64,000 nt of DNA from Nocardia higoensis (GTDB lineage Bacteria; Actinomycetota; Actinomycetes; Mycobacteriales; Mycobacteriaceae): the NCBI RefSeq assembly GCF_015477835.1, contig NZ_JADLQN010000001.1, positions 1 through 64,000 of the forward strand. The letters are read 5' to 3'. Each line of letters opens with the position of its first letter. Within the stretch, counting starts at the first letter, position 1. Both the position numbers and the translations under genes were made by a program. Positions 43,083-52,946 of the stretch are shown piece by piece. A model generated the notes under the pieces. That model did no database searches. It was not told the origin of the DNA and was given only the letters and a program-made list of their open reading frames with translations.

Positions 43083-44035
43083 GGGAAGAAGGTACGAACG
43101 CGAAACGGCCACCACAGCATCGTTCTACTCGACTGCGGTGGCGATCGATTCCGGTCGAGGGCCGCACCGCCCGCTACGCGGTCGGCGGGTCCGGCCCCAG
43201 CGTGCTCTTCCTGCACGGGTGGGGACTGGGCGGGCCGGCCTATGCCCGCCCGCTCGAACAGCTCACCCGAATGGGACTGCGCGTGTACGTCCCGGCGCTT
43301 CCCGGGTTCGGCGGCACCGCCAGCCTCCCGGTCGAGCACCGAACCCTCGCCGGATACGCACAATGGGTGGGCCACTTCGCCGACACGATCGGTCTACCTC
43401 GACCGGCGACCGTGGTCGGGCATTCCTTCGGCGGCGGCGTCGCGATCAAAACCGCCCACGACCTACCCGACCTCGCCGAGCGGCTCGTACTCGTGAACTC
43501 CATCGGTGGCTCGGCGTGGACCGACGGCCGTGGAGTGGTACGCGCGCTGCGCGAACGCCCGCTGTGGGACTGGGGCCTGCACCTGCAGGCCGACCTGCTG
43601 CCCCGGCGCCAACTCACCCGGGTCCTGCCGGTGATCCTGCGCGATGCGGTGCCGAACATACTGCGGAACCCGACCGCGGTGTGGGAAGTCGCCCACCTCG
43701 CCCGAACCGCCAACCTGGCCTCCGAACTCGCTGCGCTCGCCGAACGCCGACTCCCCATCTTCATAGTGTGGAGCAAGCGAGACACGGTCATCCCCGAATC
43801 CACCTCGATGTCGCTGCAGACCGCCCTCGGTGACCCGCACACCGTCACCGTGCCCGGCGGGCACACCTGGCTCATGCACGACCCCCACTCCTTCGGCGAA
43901 CTCATCACCAACGTGATCCGCGAACCAGTCACCGGCCCCGACGTCGCCCGCCCCGCGGCAGAACAATCAGGGACATCGGGCTGTCAAGGACAAGATCTTG
44001 GGCCCACGGCGTCCGACGACACCGACAGCGTCTGA
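43079..44035 (+). CDS. Alpha/beta hydrolase
   Basis: A 318-residue alpha/beta hydrolase: oxyanion region [20 protein letters not shown], nucleophile elbow [12 protein letters not shown], acid in [13 protein letters not shown] and His in [12 protein letters not shown]. Substrate unknown; the fold covers esterases, haloperoxidase-like enzymes and epoxide hydrolases. It begins at GTG 43079 inside the end of the SPFH gene. The last ~40 residues ([20 protein letters not shown]) look disordered. Pairing with an SPFH protein may place it at the membrane. Confidence 0.88.
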   Translation: MREEGTNAKRPPQHRSTRLRWRSIPVEGRTARYAVGGSGPSVLFLHGWGLGGPAYARPLEQLTRMGLRVYVPALPGFGGTASLPVEHRTLAGYAQWVGHFADTIGLPRPATVVGHSFGGGVAIKTAHDLPDLAERLVLVNSIGGSAWTDGRGVVRALRERPLWDWGLHLQADLLPRRQLTRVLPVILRDAVPNILRNPTAVWEVAHLARTANLASELAALAERRLPIFIVWSKRDTVIPESTSMSLQTALGDPHTVTVPGGHTWLMHDPHSFGELITNVIREPVTGPDVARPAAEQSGTSGCQGQDLGPTASDDTDSV

Positions 44036-44264
44036 CGACACCGGCAGCGCCCACCACAGAACCGGCGAGGTCCTCCGCCTCCGGAACGATCGACCTGCGG
44101 GCGAGCGGCACAGTAGCCTCCCGGCAGTCGTCACCGACTTCCTCTGCTTCGGCACGCCGGAGAACTGGGAGTCGGCGTGCGCCCGGGAACTCGAGGTGCC
44201 TCCGCCCTTCGCACCCGACGTCCGGATGTCCGGTCTCGTGCCGCCGTCAGGCGTGGGTGCGCGG

Positions 44265-45176
44265 CTAGTGCAGCGGCTGATCGTGGTGGAGGCGCGCGAT
44301 GGTTTCGGCGAGCAGCGGGGCGATCGAGCAGACTTCGATCGGCGCGGCCGCGTCCTGATGGGCGATAGTGTCGGTCACCACGACGCGACGTAGGCCGAGG
44401 CCACGGAGGCGTCTCGTCGCGTCGGGCGTCAGGGGCCCGTGCGTGGCGGCCACGACGATGTCGCCGGCATGGTGGTGCAGCAGTCGCACCGCGGCCTCGA
44501 TGGTGGCGCCGGTGGAGATCATGTCGTCGACCACCACCGCGTGACGACCGCCGATATCACCGAGGACCTGCACAGCGGTGACGGTCGCGCCACTCTCGCG
44601 GAACTTGCGCACAAGCGCGACCGAATCCGGCACAGCAGCCGCGTACTGCTCGGCTAGCTTCGCCGCACCCAGGTCGGGTGCGACGACAACAGTGAGCTCG
44701 GACCGCCCTGGCGAAATTCTGCTCGACAGCAGCGGAACCGCGGTCAGCGTCTCCACCGGTATCGAACAGATCGCTTCCAGGGTGGGCGTGTGCGGGTCGA
44801 CGACCACGAGCCGATCAGCACCCGCGTTCGCGATCGCGTCGGCGGCGACCCGTACTCCCAGGGCCTGCCCGGAGCGGGTGCGGCGATCTTGGCGCGCGTA
44901 CCCGAAATACGGGACGACCGCGGTCACCCGGGCGGCGCGGGATCGTCGGCACGCATCGAGCAACAGCAGCAGCTCAACGAGGTGATCACCGACCGGCGGC
45001 GATGTCGGCTGCACGACGAATACGTCGTTTCCGCAGACACGGTCGACGATCGGCCGCACTTCACCGTCGGGAAAGCGGTCGATCACGCAGTCGGCAGGCC
45101 CGGCGTCGAGCAGGTCGGCGACAGCGGCGGCGAGCGGCGGGTTGGCGCCGCCGGACAGAACCCGCATCGTTGTCAT
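44265..45176 (-). CDS. Ribose-phosphate pyrophosphokinase (PRPP synthetase), accessory copy
   Basis: A 303-residue PRPP synthetase: DRFPDGEVRPIV, VFVVQPTSPPVGDHLVELLL, AVVPYFGYARQDRRTRSGQA (flexible loop), VVVDPHTPTLEAI and the PRPP loop AVVVDDMISTGATIEAAVRL. It is slightly short and diverged from housekeeping Prs (for example PVGD for the usual P-x-N-D). ATG 45176 overlaps the stop of the upstream phosphoribosyltransferase-hydrolase gene (ATGA). This coupling suggests it supplies PRPP directly to that protein. MRVLSGG at 45167 is an alternative start. Confidence 0.88.
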   Translation of the reverse strand: MTTMRVLSGGANPPLAAAVADLLDAGPADCVIDRFPDGEVRPIVDRVCGNDVFVVQPTSPPVGDHLVELLLLLDACRRSRAARVTAVVPYFGYARQDRRTRSGQALGVRVAADAIANAGADRLVVVDPHTPTLEAICSIPVETLTAVPLLSSRISPGRSELTVVVAPDLGAAKLAEQYAAAVPDSVALVRKFRESGATVTAVQVLGDIGGRHAVVVDDMISTGATIEAAVRLLHHHAGDIVVAATHGPLTPDATRRLRGLGLRRVVVTDTIAHQDAAAPIEVCSIAPLLAETIARLHHDQPLH

Positions 45177-46528
45177 GGCCGTGTGCTCGTCGAGCCGGTT
45201 CGGTCGTCGCCCGCGGCCGCGAGTGTCAACTGGTCGATCAGCCAGTCGCCGGCGAGTTCGGCGACCTTCTCCAACGCGCCCGGCTCGGCGAACAGGTGCG
45301 TGGCGCCGGGCACCACCGCCAGTTCGGTCACACACGACATCTCCTGCGCCGCAAGACGGTTCAGCTCCAGCGCGACATGGTCGTGGCCGCCGACGATCAG
45401 CAGAGTCGGAGCCCGAACCGCCGCGAGAGCCGCACCGGCGAGATCCGGCCTGCCGCCACGCGACACCACCGCGGCGATCTTCATCTTCGGGTCGGCCGCC
45501 GCCCGAAGCGCCGCGGCGGCACCCGTGCCGGCCCCGAGGTACCCGATCCGCAGTCCGGTGACCTCTTCCCGGTGGGTCAACCAGCTGGTGACGTCGACCA
45601 GCCGCCGCGCCAGCAGTTCTATATCGAAAACCCGCGCCTGATGGATCTCCTCGTCCGCGGTGAGCAGATCGACAAGCAGCGTGCCCAACCCGACTCGGTT
45701 CAGCAGCTCAGCCACATAGCGGTTGCGGGGGCTGTGGCGTCCGCTGCCACTTCCATGTGCGAACACCACCATCCCGATCGGATTCTCCGGGACGGTGAGA
45801 TACCCGGCCAGTTCGACCCCTCCCGTCCGCACCAGCACTTCGTCGTCCCGCAACGGCGGATCGACCGCCGGCTCCGCCTGAGACTCCCACTCTGCTCCAG
45901 CGGCCCGGCGCAGCAGCTCGACGACCTCGGAGTCGGAGACCTGGCCGAACCGGCGATACCAGCTGCCGACAGCGCCGAACCACACCGGCACCTCCAGGCA
46001 GACCACCTCGTCGGATTCGTCCGCCAGCACCGCCAGCGTGTCGCGGGGCGCGACCGGAACGGCCAGCACAACCCGCTGCGCGCCCTGTGCCCACGCCACC
46101 TGGCAGGCGGCACGCGCGGTCGCGCCTGTGGCGATGCCATCATCGACGATCAGCACAGTGCGGCCCGACAGCGGGACACGCGGGTGCGCGCGCCGCAACC
46201 GCTCAGCCCGCCGCGCCAGCTCGTCGCGTTCGCGCCGCTCGACGGTCGACATTTCCTCGCGCGTGAGTTTCGCGTAGGCGACGACGACATCGTTGATCAC
46301 CAGGACGTCGTCCTCGCCGATCGCGCCGAAAGCGAGCTCCGGCTGGTAAGGGACACCGAGTTTGCGCACCACGATCACATCCAGCGGTGCATCCAGCGCC
46401 CGCGCGACCTCGTAGGCCACCGGAACACCGCCCCGTGGCAGGCCGACCACGACGACATCCTCTTCTCGGAGATACTCCAGCCGCTCCGCCAGCCGACGTC
46501 CGGCGTCACGGCGATCGTCGAACAACAT
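45173..46528 (-). CDS. Phosphoribosyltransferase-hydrolase fusion, paralogue 2 (nucleophile lost)
   Basis: A 451-residue paralogue of the protein encoded at 40602-41930, alike over its whole length. The transferase half is intact (VVVVGLPRGGVPVAYEVARA, TVLIVDDGIATGATARAACQ). In the hydrolase half, VVFAHGSGSGRHSPRNRYVA, the Asp of GGHDHVALEL and the His of VPGATHLFAEPG remain, but the elbow reads GAGTG: residue 334 is Gly where paralogue 1 has Ser. The hydrolase therefore looks catalytically dead or altered. GAGGAGG precedes ATG 46528. It is coupled to the PRPP synthetase gene. Confidence 0.88.
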   Translation of the reverse strand: MLFDDRRDAGRRLAERLEYLREEDVVVVGLPRGGVPVAYEVARALDAPLDVIVVRKLGVPYQPELAFGAIGEDDVLVINDVVVAYAKLTREEMSTVERRERDELARRAERLRRAHPRVPLSGRTVLIVDDGIATGATARAACQVAWAQGAQRVVLAVPVAPRDTLAVLADESDEVVCLEVPVWFGAVGSWYRRFGQVSDSEVVELLRRAAGAEWESQAEPAVDPPLRDDEVLVRTGGVELAGYLTVPENPIGMVVFAHGSGSGRHSPRNRYVAELLNRVGLGTLLVDLLTADEEIHQARVFDIELLARRLVDVTSWLTHREEVTGLRIGYLGAGTGAAAALRAAADPKMKIAAVVSRGGRPDLAGAALAAVRAPTLLIVGGHDHVALELNRLAAQEMSCVTELAVVPGATHLFAEPGALEKVAELAGDWLIDQLTLAAAGDDRTGSTSTRP

Positions 46529-46572
46529 CGCAGACCTCCTCTTGAACCCACGGTGGCCTTCTGTGCTTCGTG

Positions 46573-46619
46573 TCGGCAGGTCCGATCGTCGCCGAGTCGA
46601 GAGCCGTTGGTCCTGCCGA
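46573..46619. terminator. Inverted repeat after the ACP-ligase-PlsC gene
   Basis: TCGGCAGG (46573) and CCTGCCGA (46612-46619) with flanking TCC/GGT form an 11-bp imperfect inverted repeat spaced by 25 bases, just past the stop of the long leftward gene and before paralogue 2. It may be a weak terminator or an operator for paralogue 2. Confidence 0.4.
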
Positions 46620-46641
46620 GTCCAGGAACCCTCGACTCGCC

Positions 46642-49440
46642 TCACCGGCCGTTGTCGGGTTCCCCACAATGTTCGACAATCGCGGCGCGGGCTCCGCGTT
46701 CGAGCCGGACGGCGGCATCCCACCCGTCTCCGGCGGGGAGGATGGCTTCGCCGACGACGAGGTGGATGGCTCCGCGGCGGATGATCGTGCCGTGGTCGGG
46801 CCACATCATCGCGCGGGTGCCCGAGATCGCGACCGGCACGACCGGGAGGCCCGCCTTCGCGGCGATCACGAACGCACCCATGTGGAACGGCCGCACACCC
46901 GGCACCGGCGAGAGGCTGCCCTCCGGGAACACCACCAGGCATTCGCCACGCAGTGCCACTTCCATCAGGTGATGGGTGTCGGCGACGCTGTGTTCGCGTT
47001 CGGTCCGCTCGACGAATCGAGTACCGACCCGCCGCAACACGAAGCCGATCAACGGCTTGCGCTCGAATACTTCACCGGCCACGAAGGTGTAGCGGCCGGG
47101 AAGGATGGTGCACAACGCGATGCCGTCGAGGAGGCTGGCGTGGTTGGCGACCACGACGCACGCCGTCAGCCGCGCGAGGCGCTCGGCTCGGTCCACGGTG
47201 ACGGGGGTGCCGGTGAGCCGGGCGAGGTTGCGGGCGGCCGCACGCACGACAGCCCGCCGTACGCCGAGACCGGGCATCACCGCCACGACGATCAGCGTCG
47301 GCAGACCCACCGCGACGAGAACCGACCAGCACCACAGGGCGAATACCCCGGTTGCGGTGAGCCGCCTCGCGCGTCGCAGGCCGGGGATCGCGCCCCTCGC
47401 TGCGAACCGGGCCAGCTGCCACCACACCGGCCGTGCACGAGCCCGCATATCGCCCTTCTCGTAGCGTTCCCGGGTGGCTGCGCGCCGGAGCTTGCCGCTG
47501 GAGGTCTTCGGCACCGTCCCCGGTGGCGCGAGCACGATGTCATCCGGTGGTGTTCCGAGCAGGTCGACACTGACCCCGATGATGTGTTCCCGCAATCGGG
47601 CGAGCGTGGCAGCCGCGGTCTGGCGCGTCTCAGCGAACACCACCAGTCGCTCGGTGCCGCCTGCCTGCTCGGATGTCGCGAAGACGGCGACACATCCCTT
47701 CCGTATTTCTGGGATATCGCCCACGGCCCGTTCGAGCTCCTCCGGGTGGAGATTGCGGCCTGCCCGGATGATGAGGTCCTTGATCCGGCCGGTCACGTAG
47801 AGCTCTCCACCGTCGAGATAACCGAGATCGCCGGTGTCGAGCCAGCCGTGCCGCAACAGCGCCTTGGTTGCCCGCGGATTGCGGAAGTATCCTGCGGTGG
47901 CCGAGGGCCCGCGGAACTCGATCCGGCCCTCGCGCCGGTCGCCGAGCACGTTTCCCGCCGCGTCGACCAGGCGGATCTGGTGATCGGGGATCGGCCGGCC
48001 ACAGCCGACGAAGCGCAGCGGATCCGGGTCGTCGTCAGCGGCCCGGGTCGCCCTGCCGGTGCGCAGGAAACGGTTGCGGTCGACTCGGTCCACGATCGGC
48101 CCGCGGCCGACAGGCGGGAGAGTGAGGCCCACGCACGCCTCGGCCAGTCCGTAGACCGGGGCCTGGGCCTCGCGCCGCAGCCCATAGGCGGCGAATCGCT
48201 CGGCGAACCTGGTCACGGTGTCCGCGCTCACCGGTTCGGCGCCATTGAAGACCATCCGCAGCGACCCGAGGTCGAGCCCGTCGAGTTCCGTGTCGGCGAT
48301 CTTGCGCAGACACAGCTCGTAGGCGAAGTTCGGGGCCGCGGACAGCGTGCCGTGGTGGGCGTGGATGGCCCACAGCCACTGCGCCGGCCGTGCAAGGAAG
48401 TCCAACGGCGACATCACGGCCAGCGGCACCCCGAAGTACAGGCTGGACAACCAGGCGCCGATCAGACCCATGTCATGGTAGAGGGGAAGCCAGCTGACGA
48501 ACACGTCCGAGGTAGAGACCTCGGCGGCCTTGCCCATTGCCCGAATATTGGACAGCAGGTTCGCGTGGGTCAGGGTCACACCCTTCGGATCGCCGGTGCT
48601 ACCGGAGGTGTACTGCAACAGAGCGATGTCGCCTGCCTGACGGACCGAGCCTTCCGCTTCCCCGTAACCGGCCAGTTCCTCCGGGGTCAGGACGTGGCGT
48701 ACCGACTCCACCTGGCCGCGTACCAGCCGGGCCAGGCGCGCGGCCTCCGGGTCGGTGACCAGCACGCGGGCCTGCGCGTTGCCGAGGATGTGCACCTGAC
48801 GTCGCAGGTGCTCGGCGAGCTGCGACGGTCGTGATGGTGGGTAGACCGGTACCGGGACGCCGCCGGCCAGGAGCACACCGAGGAAGGTGGTGAAATAGGC
48901 CCGGCCCGTGGGCAGCATGATGGCTACCCTGTCGTCAGGGCGAAGCTCGCGAGCGAGCAGGGCGGCAGACACCGTCGCGGCGGCGGACCGCACCTCGCCG
49001 TAGCTGATCTCGTCCTGCACCCCGTCCTTCGTCTCCCCGGAAAGTATCCGCAGGTGCGTGCGATGCGGGTGGGTGCGGGCATGCCAGGACAGCGCCTCGG
49101 CGAGCGTAGCGGTTGCGTCCGGGGTCCGGTCGATCCGCGGTGGCGCGGCGCGCCGTACGGGCATCGACTGCTGACGGGTCCGCGGTGGCGCGCCGCGTAC
49201 GGCGGTCAGAATGTCTCGTGGCGTCGTCACGGTGCCGAGAACGCCGCGCTCCAGGCTCACCCCGAACGCGTCCTCGGTACGGGCGAGCAACTCGGTGATG
49301 CCGAGGCTGTCCAGCCCGAGATCGTGATCCAACTCGCTGTCGAGCATCGCGCGCGCGGCGCGGTCCACAGTGTGCCGCTCGGCCACGAGATCCCGGACAA
49401 CAGCCAGCAGCAGGGCCTCATCCTGCCCTGAGATCGTCAC
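46642..49440 (-). CDS. ACP - fatty acyl-AMP ligase - PlsC acyltransferase fusion
   Basis: A 932-residue three-domain protein. Residues 1-85: carrier domain with attachment Ser in LDHDLGLDSLGITEL. About 105-640: fatty acyl-AMP ligase with YTSGSTGDPKGVTLTHANLL, WLPLYHDMGLIGAWLSSLYF, VYGLAEACVGLTLP, LDTGDLGYLDGGELYVTGR and a terminal SSGKLRR lysine. After a membrane stretch (FALWCWSVLVAVGLPTLIVV), a PlsC domain has VVANHASLLDGIALC and LVVFPEGSLSP. It may activate a fatty acid, load its own carrier domain and pass the chain to a lysophospholipid, a self-contained version of Aas chemistry. GTG start at 49440. Domain order is unusual; each domain has its key residues. Confidence 0.9.
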   Translation of the reverse strand: MTISGQDEALLLAVVRDLVAERHTVDRAARAMLDSELDHDLGLDSLGITELLARTEDAFGVSLERGVLGTVTTPRDILTAVRGAPPRTRQQSMPVRRAAPPRIDRTPDATATLAEALSWHARTHPHRTHLRILSGETKDGVQDEISYGEVRSAAATVSAALLARELRPDDRVAIMLPTGRAYFTTFLGVLLAGGVPVPVYPPSRPSQLAEHLRRQVHILGNAQARVLVTDPEAARLARLVRGQVESVRHVLTPEELAGYGEAEGSVRQAGDIALLQYTSGSTGDPKGVTLTHANLLSNIRAMGKAAEVSTSDVFVSWLPLYHDMGLIGAWLSSLYFGVPLAVMSPLDFLARPAQWLWAIHAHHGTLSAAPNFAYELCLRKIADTELDGLDLGSLRMVFNGAEPVSADTVTRFAERFAAYGLRREAQAPVYGLAEACVGLTLPPVGRGPIVDRVDRNRFLRTGRATRAADDDPDPLRFVGCGRPIPDHQIRLVDAAGNVLGDRREGRIEFRGPSATAGYFRNPRATKALLRHGWLDTGDLGYLDGGELYVTGRIKDLIIRAGRNLHPEELERAVGDIPEIRKGCVAVFATSEQAGGTERLVVFAETRQTAAATLARLREHIIGVSVDLLGTPPDDIVLAPPGTVPKTSSGKLRRAATRERYEKGDMRARARPVWWQLARFAARGAIPGLRRARRLTATGVFALWCWSVLVAVGLPTLIVVAVMPGLGVRRAVVRAAARNLARLTGTPVTVDRAERLARLTACVVVANHASLLDGIALCTILPGRYTFVAGEVFERKPLIGFVLRRVGTRFVERTEREHSVADTHHLMEVALRGECLVVFPEGSLSPVPGVRPFHMGAFVIAAKAGLPVVPVAISGTRAMMWPDHGTIIRRGAIHLVVGEAILPAGDGWDAAVRLERGARAAIVEHCGEPDNGR

Positions 49441-50088
49441 AGCTCATCCATCGATCGGACCGCCGTTCCACGTGCTAAATGAGCAGGTCGTCCAGCGGTT
49501 CGTCGCCGCTCAGTCGGACGATCCCACCGGCCTGCAGAGGCGCGAGTGACATACCTACATCGGCACCTCTACATCACGTTACGCTCTCTCCTCTCAGTGG
49601 TAGTCGACGATTCCCGTCGTAAGCCGAGTCCACATCCTCGACCAACCGGGTCTGCTCGGCGTCTTCGGGAAAGAAGGGCGACTACGAGGGCCGCACCGCC
49701 GCGGGTCCGTGCGAGCGTGCCGGATCGGCTGGTCTGGACTCGCGGCCCGCCCCGGCGGGAAACCGTGGCCGACGGCGGCTCACGCGCCGATCACGCCGGC
49801 CGCCTCTGCCGGCGCCGTGCGGGTGGCGGCCTCCTTGTGATCACCTGGACCGCGTGGGAACGAGTCGCATCGGAGTGCGAAGTGGTCGGGGGTCACGCGT
49901 CATGGCGGCCGGATCGATGTCATCCCGGTATGACCTGGACCGGGGGGATCCGACGGGGATGTCATCGCCTTCGCATTCGGAAAACTGTTGGTACAGTTCA
50001 GGATGTGCATGCGGCTTGATCCGCCCGGCCGGGCGGATCGCGGCAGGTTCGGACAATTCGCTCGACCACTCACGTGAGGGGAGTCACG
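49441..50088. other. Divergent intergenic region
   Basis: About 650 bases between the fusion gene and the MmpL gene. Contains AT-richer sequence near 49540-49600 that may hold promoters. No gene I can support; several frames lack ribosome sites and conserved composition. Confidence 0.45.
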
Positions 50089-52431
50089 ATGTGTTCGAAG
50101 GCAGGGGAGGATTCGCGCGCCGCGGGTTCCCGGCCGTGGGCCGAGGCCATCGCCAGGGTGACAGGCCGCCGCAGGTGGGTCGTCATGGCCGTATGGCTGC
50201 TGCTGCTCGTCGTCTCGGCACTGGGCGCCGGATCGCTTGCCGATCGGTTGAGCAACGGGTCGGGCCCGCCGCCCGACGCGGGCAGTGTCCACGCGGATGC
50301 ACTGTTGGCCGAGGGATTTCAGGGCCGTAGCGCGACCACGATGGTGCTTGTCGTGCGGGACGAGCGAAACGTCGCCGGCAGCCCCGCTTTCGACGACCGC
50401 GTCGGCGGCGCCGTCGACGCCGTCTTGACCGATTCCCGACTCGGCGGGACGAGCAGCTTCGGTTGGGATACCGCCGCCCCCGAGCGGCGCGCCGAGTTCG
50501 TGGGCGTGGACAACCGGACGGTGGTCACCTCCGTCGGCCTCGCGCGCGATGACGCGGCGGCGACCACGGTGCTGCCCTCCATGCAGGAGGAGTTCGACGC
50601 CAGGTTCCGACCGCAGGGCCTGCAGGTGGCGCTGGTCAACATCCAGGCGTTCCAAGGAGAGCTGACGGAAGCCAGTGCCGCCTCGCTGGCCGAGGCGGAG
50701 GCTCTCGCGTTGCCCCTGATCGTGGTCGTGCTGCTGCTGTTGTTCCGCAGTGTGACAGCGACGGTGGTAGCGCTGGCGACGACCATGACCGGGATCGTGT
50801 ACACCCTCGGGGTGCTCGACCTGATCGCGCGGCACGTGCAGATGAACATCTTCGCCCAGAACATCGTCGTGATGCTCGGGCTGGGCGTGGGTGTGGACTA
50901 CGCGCTGGTCATGCTCAAACGTTTCAAACAGGAGCTGGCCGACGGGGTGCCGGTGCCGTCCGCCGTCGCGCGCACGATCGCCACCGCGGGGCACACCGTG
51001 ATCGCCTCGGCGCTGACGATCGTCGTCGCGGTGGCGGCGCTGTTCGTCACGCCGCTGAACACCGTGGTGTCGCTGGCGATCGGCGCCGCGCTCGTGGTCG
51101 CGATCGCCATGCTCGTGGCGGTGCTGCTGCTGCCCGCGCTGCTGCATCTGCTCGGTGAGCGGATCAACGCGGGCCGGGTGTGGGTGCCCGCCGTGATGCG
51201 TCGCGACGAATCCGATCCGGAGTCCGCCCGCTGGTATCGGGTGACCCTGTGGGTGATGGCGCGGCCGGTGCTGTGCTCGGTCGCGGTCGTCGGGGCGCTG
51301 TTGCTGCTGTCGGTACCCGTTCTCGGGATGAAGCTCTTCACCCCCGATGCGCGCATCCTGCCCACGGCCTCGGCTGTCGGCGCCGGCGCCGATCTCGTCG
51401 CGGAGCAATTCGGTCCCGGCGCCGCGAGCCCGATCGTTGTGGTGCTCGAGCCCCGGGAGGGTGCGCCGGCGAGTGCTGCTGCTCTCGCGGAGATGGCGCA
51501 GTTCATCGAAGATCTGCGGGCGATGCCCGACGTCGCCTCGGTCGACTCGGCGTTGCCCTTCTTGCAACGCATCTCGCCGTCGGATCCGGCGGCGGCGTTG
51601 GCTCCGTCCGCGCTCGACCGGATTCCGGCCGATCTGGCGGCGGGCGTGCGCCATTTCGCTTCCGCCGACGGCGGCAAACTCGTCGTGCAGGTGGTGTCCA
51701 CTCAGCGTAGTTCCGAGGACGCGACCGTGCGACTGCTCGACGGCGTGCGTGACCGGGCCGCCGAGTTGCGGATGCTGACCCCCGTGATCGGCGGCGAGAC
51801 CGCGCGTGGTGACGATTCGAATGCCGAGATCGCCCGGGCGCTTCCGCTGGTGCTGGTGCTGATGCTCGTCGCGGTGTACCTCGTCCTGCTCGCGACGTTC
51901 CGCTCGGTGTTGCTGCCGCTCAAGGCGATCGCGGCGAACCTGCTCACAGTCGGCGCCACCTTCGGGGTGATGGTGATGGTCTTCCAGCTCGGCTGGGCAC
52001 CCGGCTGGCTCGGACTCGGCGACGCGGGGGCCCTGTTCTTCATCGATCCACTGGTGGTGCTGGCGCTGATCGTCGGCCTCGGTACCGACTACGAGGTCTT
52101 CCTGCTCAGCAGGGTCCGCGAGGAGTATCTGGCCTCAGGGGACAATCGGTCGGCCGTGGCCCGTGGCATGGCACGTACGGCTCCGATGATCACGGGAGCC
52201 GCCGTGTTGATGATCGTCGTCTTCGGCGCTTTCGGATTCGCCGGCTTGATGCCGATCCAGCAGCTCGGGATCGGGCTGGCGGTGGCGGTGGCGATCGATG
52301 CGACCGTGGTCCGCGTCGTGCTGGTCCCGGCGGCCATGCAGCTTATGGGGCGCTGGAACTGGTGGAACCCGTGGGAGCGCAAGCCTGACCGGGAGACGAA
52401 GGTCCTCGAGCCCTCCTCGGTCTCGGGCTGA
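50089..52431 (+). CDS. MmpL-family RND exporter
   Basis: A 780-residue MmpL transporter with the standard 12-helix layout and two periplasmic loops. Motifs GLGVGVDYALVMLKRFKQEL and GLGTDYEVFLLSRVREEYL hold the proton-relay Asp-Tyr pairs. A predicted N-terminal helix (WVVMAVWLLLLVVSALGAGS) follows a basic start. ATG 50089 is preceded by AGGGGAG. It is not coupled to neighbours; it could export lipids made with the adjacent acyl ligase fusion or serve the polyketide genes to its right. No MmpS partner is adjacent. Confidence 0.93.
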   Translation: MCSKAGEDSRAAGSRPWAEAIARVTGRRRWVVMAVWLLLLVVSALGAGSLADRLSNGSGPPPDAGSVHADALLAEGFQGRSATTMVLVVRDERNVAGSPAFDDRVGGAVDAVLTDSRLGGTSSFGWDTAAPERRAEFVGVDNRTVVTSVGLARDDAAATTVLPSMQEEFDARFRPQGLQVALVNIQAFQGELTEASAASLAEAEALALPLIVVVLLLLFRSVTATVVALATTMTGIVYTLGVLDLIARHVQMNIFAQNIVVMLGLGVGVDYALVMLKRFKQELADGVPVPSAVARTIATAGHTVIASALTIVVAVAALFVTPLNTVVSLAIGAALVVAIAMLVAVLLLPALLHLLGERINAGRVWVPAVMRRDESDPESARWYRVTLWVMARPVLCSVAVVGALLLLSVPVLGMKLFTPDARILPTASAVGAGADLVAEQFGPGAASPIVVVLEPREGAPASAAALAEMAQFIEDLRAMPDVASVDSALPFLQRISPSDPAAALAPSALDRIPADLAAGVRHFASADGGKLVVQVVSTQRSSEDATVRLLDGVRDRAAELRMLTPVIGGETARGDDSNAEIARALPLVLVLMLVAVYLVLLATFRSVLLPLKAIAANLLTVGATFGVMVMVFQLGWAPGWLGLGDAGALFFIDPLVVLALIVGLGTDYEVFLLSRVREEYLASGDNRSAVARGMARTAPMITGAAVLMIVVFGAFGFAGLMPIQQLGIGLAVAVAIDATVVRVVLVPAAMQLMGRWNWWNPWERKPDRETKVLEPSSVSG

Positions 52432-52946
52432 CACTTCGCGGATGGACCGGTGGACGACCGGTGCCGATGTCGTGGCCCTGGCACGCGGTGACGCGGTCAG
52501 GTGGACAGGTGTCGCTCGCCCCGGCTACCCGGTGGCCGTGCGCCGTCTTCGCCGTCTTCGCGGCGTGGAGGTATCCCGCCCGGCGTGCGGCGCGTCGTGC
52601 GGACCACGCGCCCCGGACCACAGGAAGCGGATGTTAAAGGTCTGTTATCTCGCTGATTGGGTAGTCAGATCGCGCCGGATCGAGTAGCGTGATTGAGGGC
52701 ATCAGCACGAACGAAAAATGCTGTGCCGCAATAGTATTCGTCGATCCATTGCAACCCGTGGCAGCTCGCGCGGTGCGGGCGCAGTCCTCACCTGTCGGCA
52801 GCGTCCGATTCCCGTCGTCATACAGCGGTTTCGGTTGCCGGCCGAATAATGTGAGGCTGATGCGCGCTCGTTTCCGGCGGCAACAATCGTGGGCTGTCGA
52901 CATCGGATCGGCGGGTAATCTCCAGAGATCCCTAGGGGGCCCAGTG
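52432..52946. other. Upstream region of the LmbU-type gene
   Basis: About 515 bases. The LmbU frame stays open leftward to 52689, but that extension lacks the family pattern and is Ser/Arg/Cys-rich, so I treat it as non-coding. AATAATGTG at 52845 could contain a -10 element. ATCTC-CA-GAGAT at 52918 is a short palindrome just before the likely start. Confidence 0.45.

Noticed and set aside
52689..52946. N-terminal extension of the LmbU-type protein by 86 residues
   Set aside because: The extension has poor protein character and LmbU proteins start near the NxxxW region; GTG 52947 with a G-rich site fits better.
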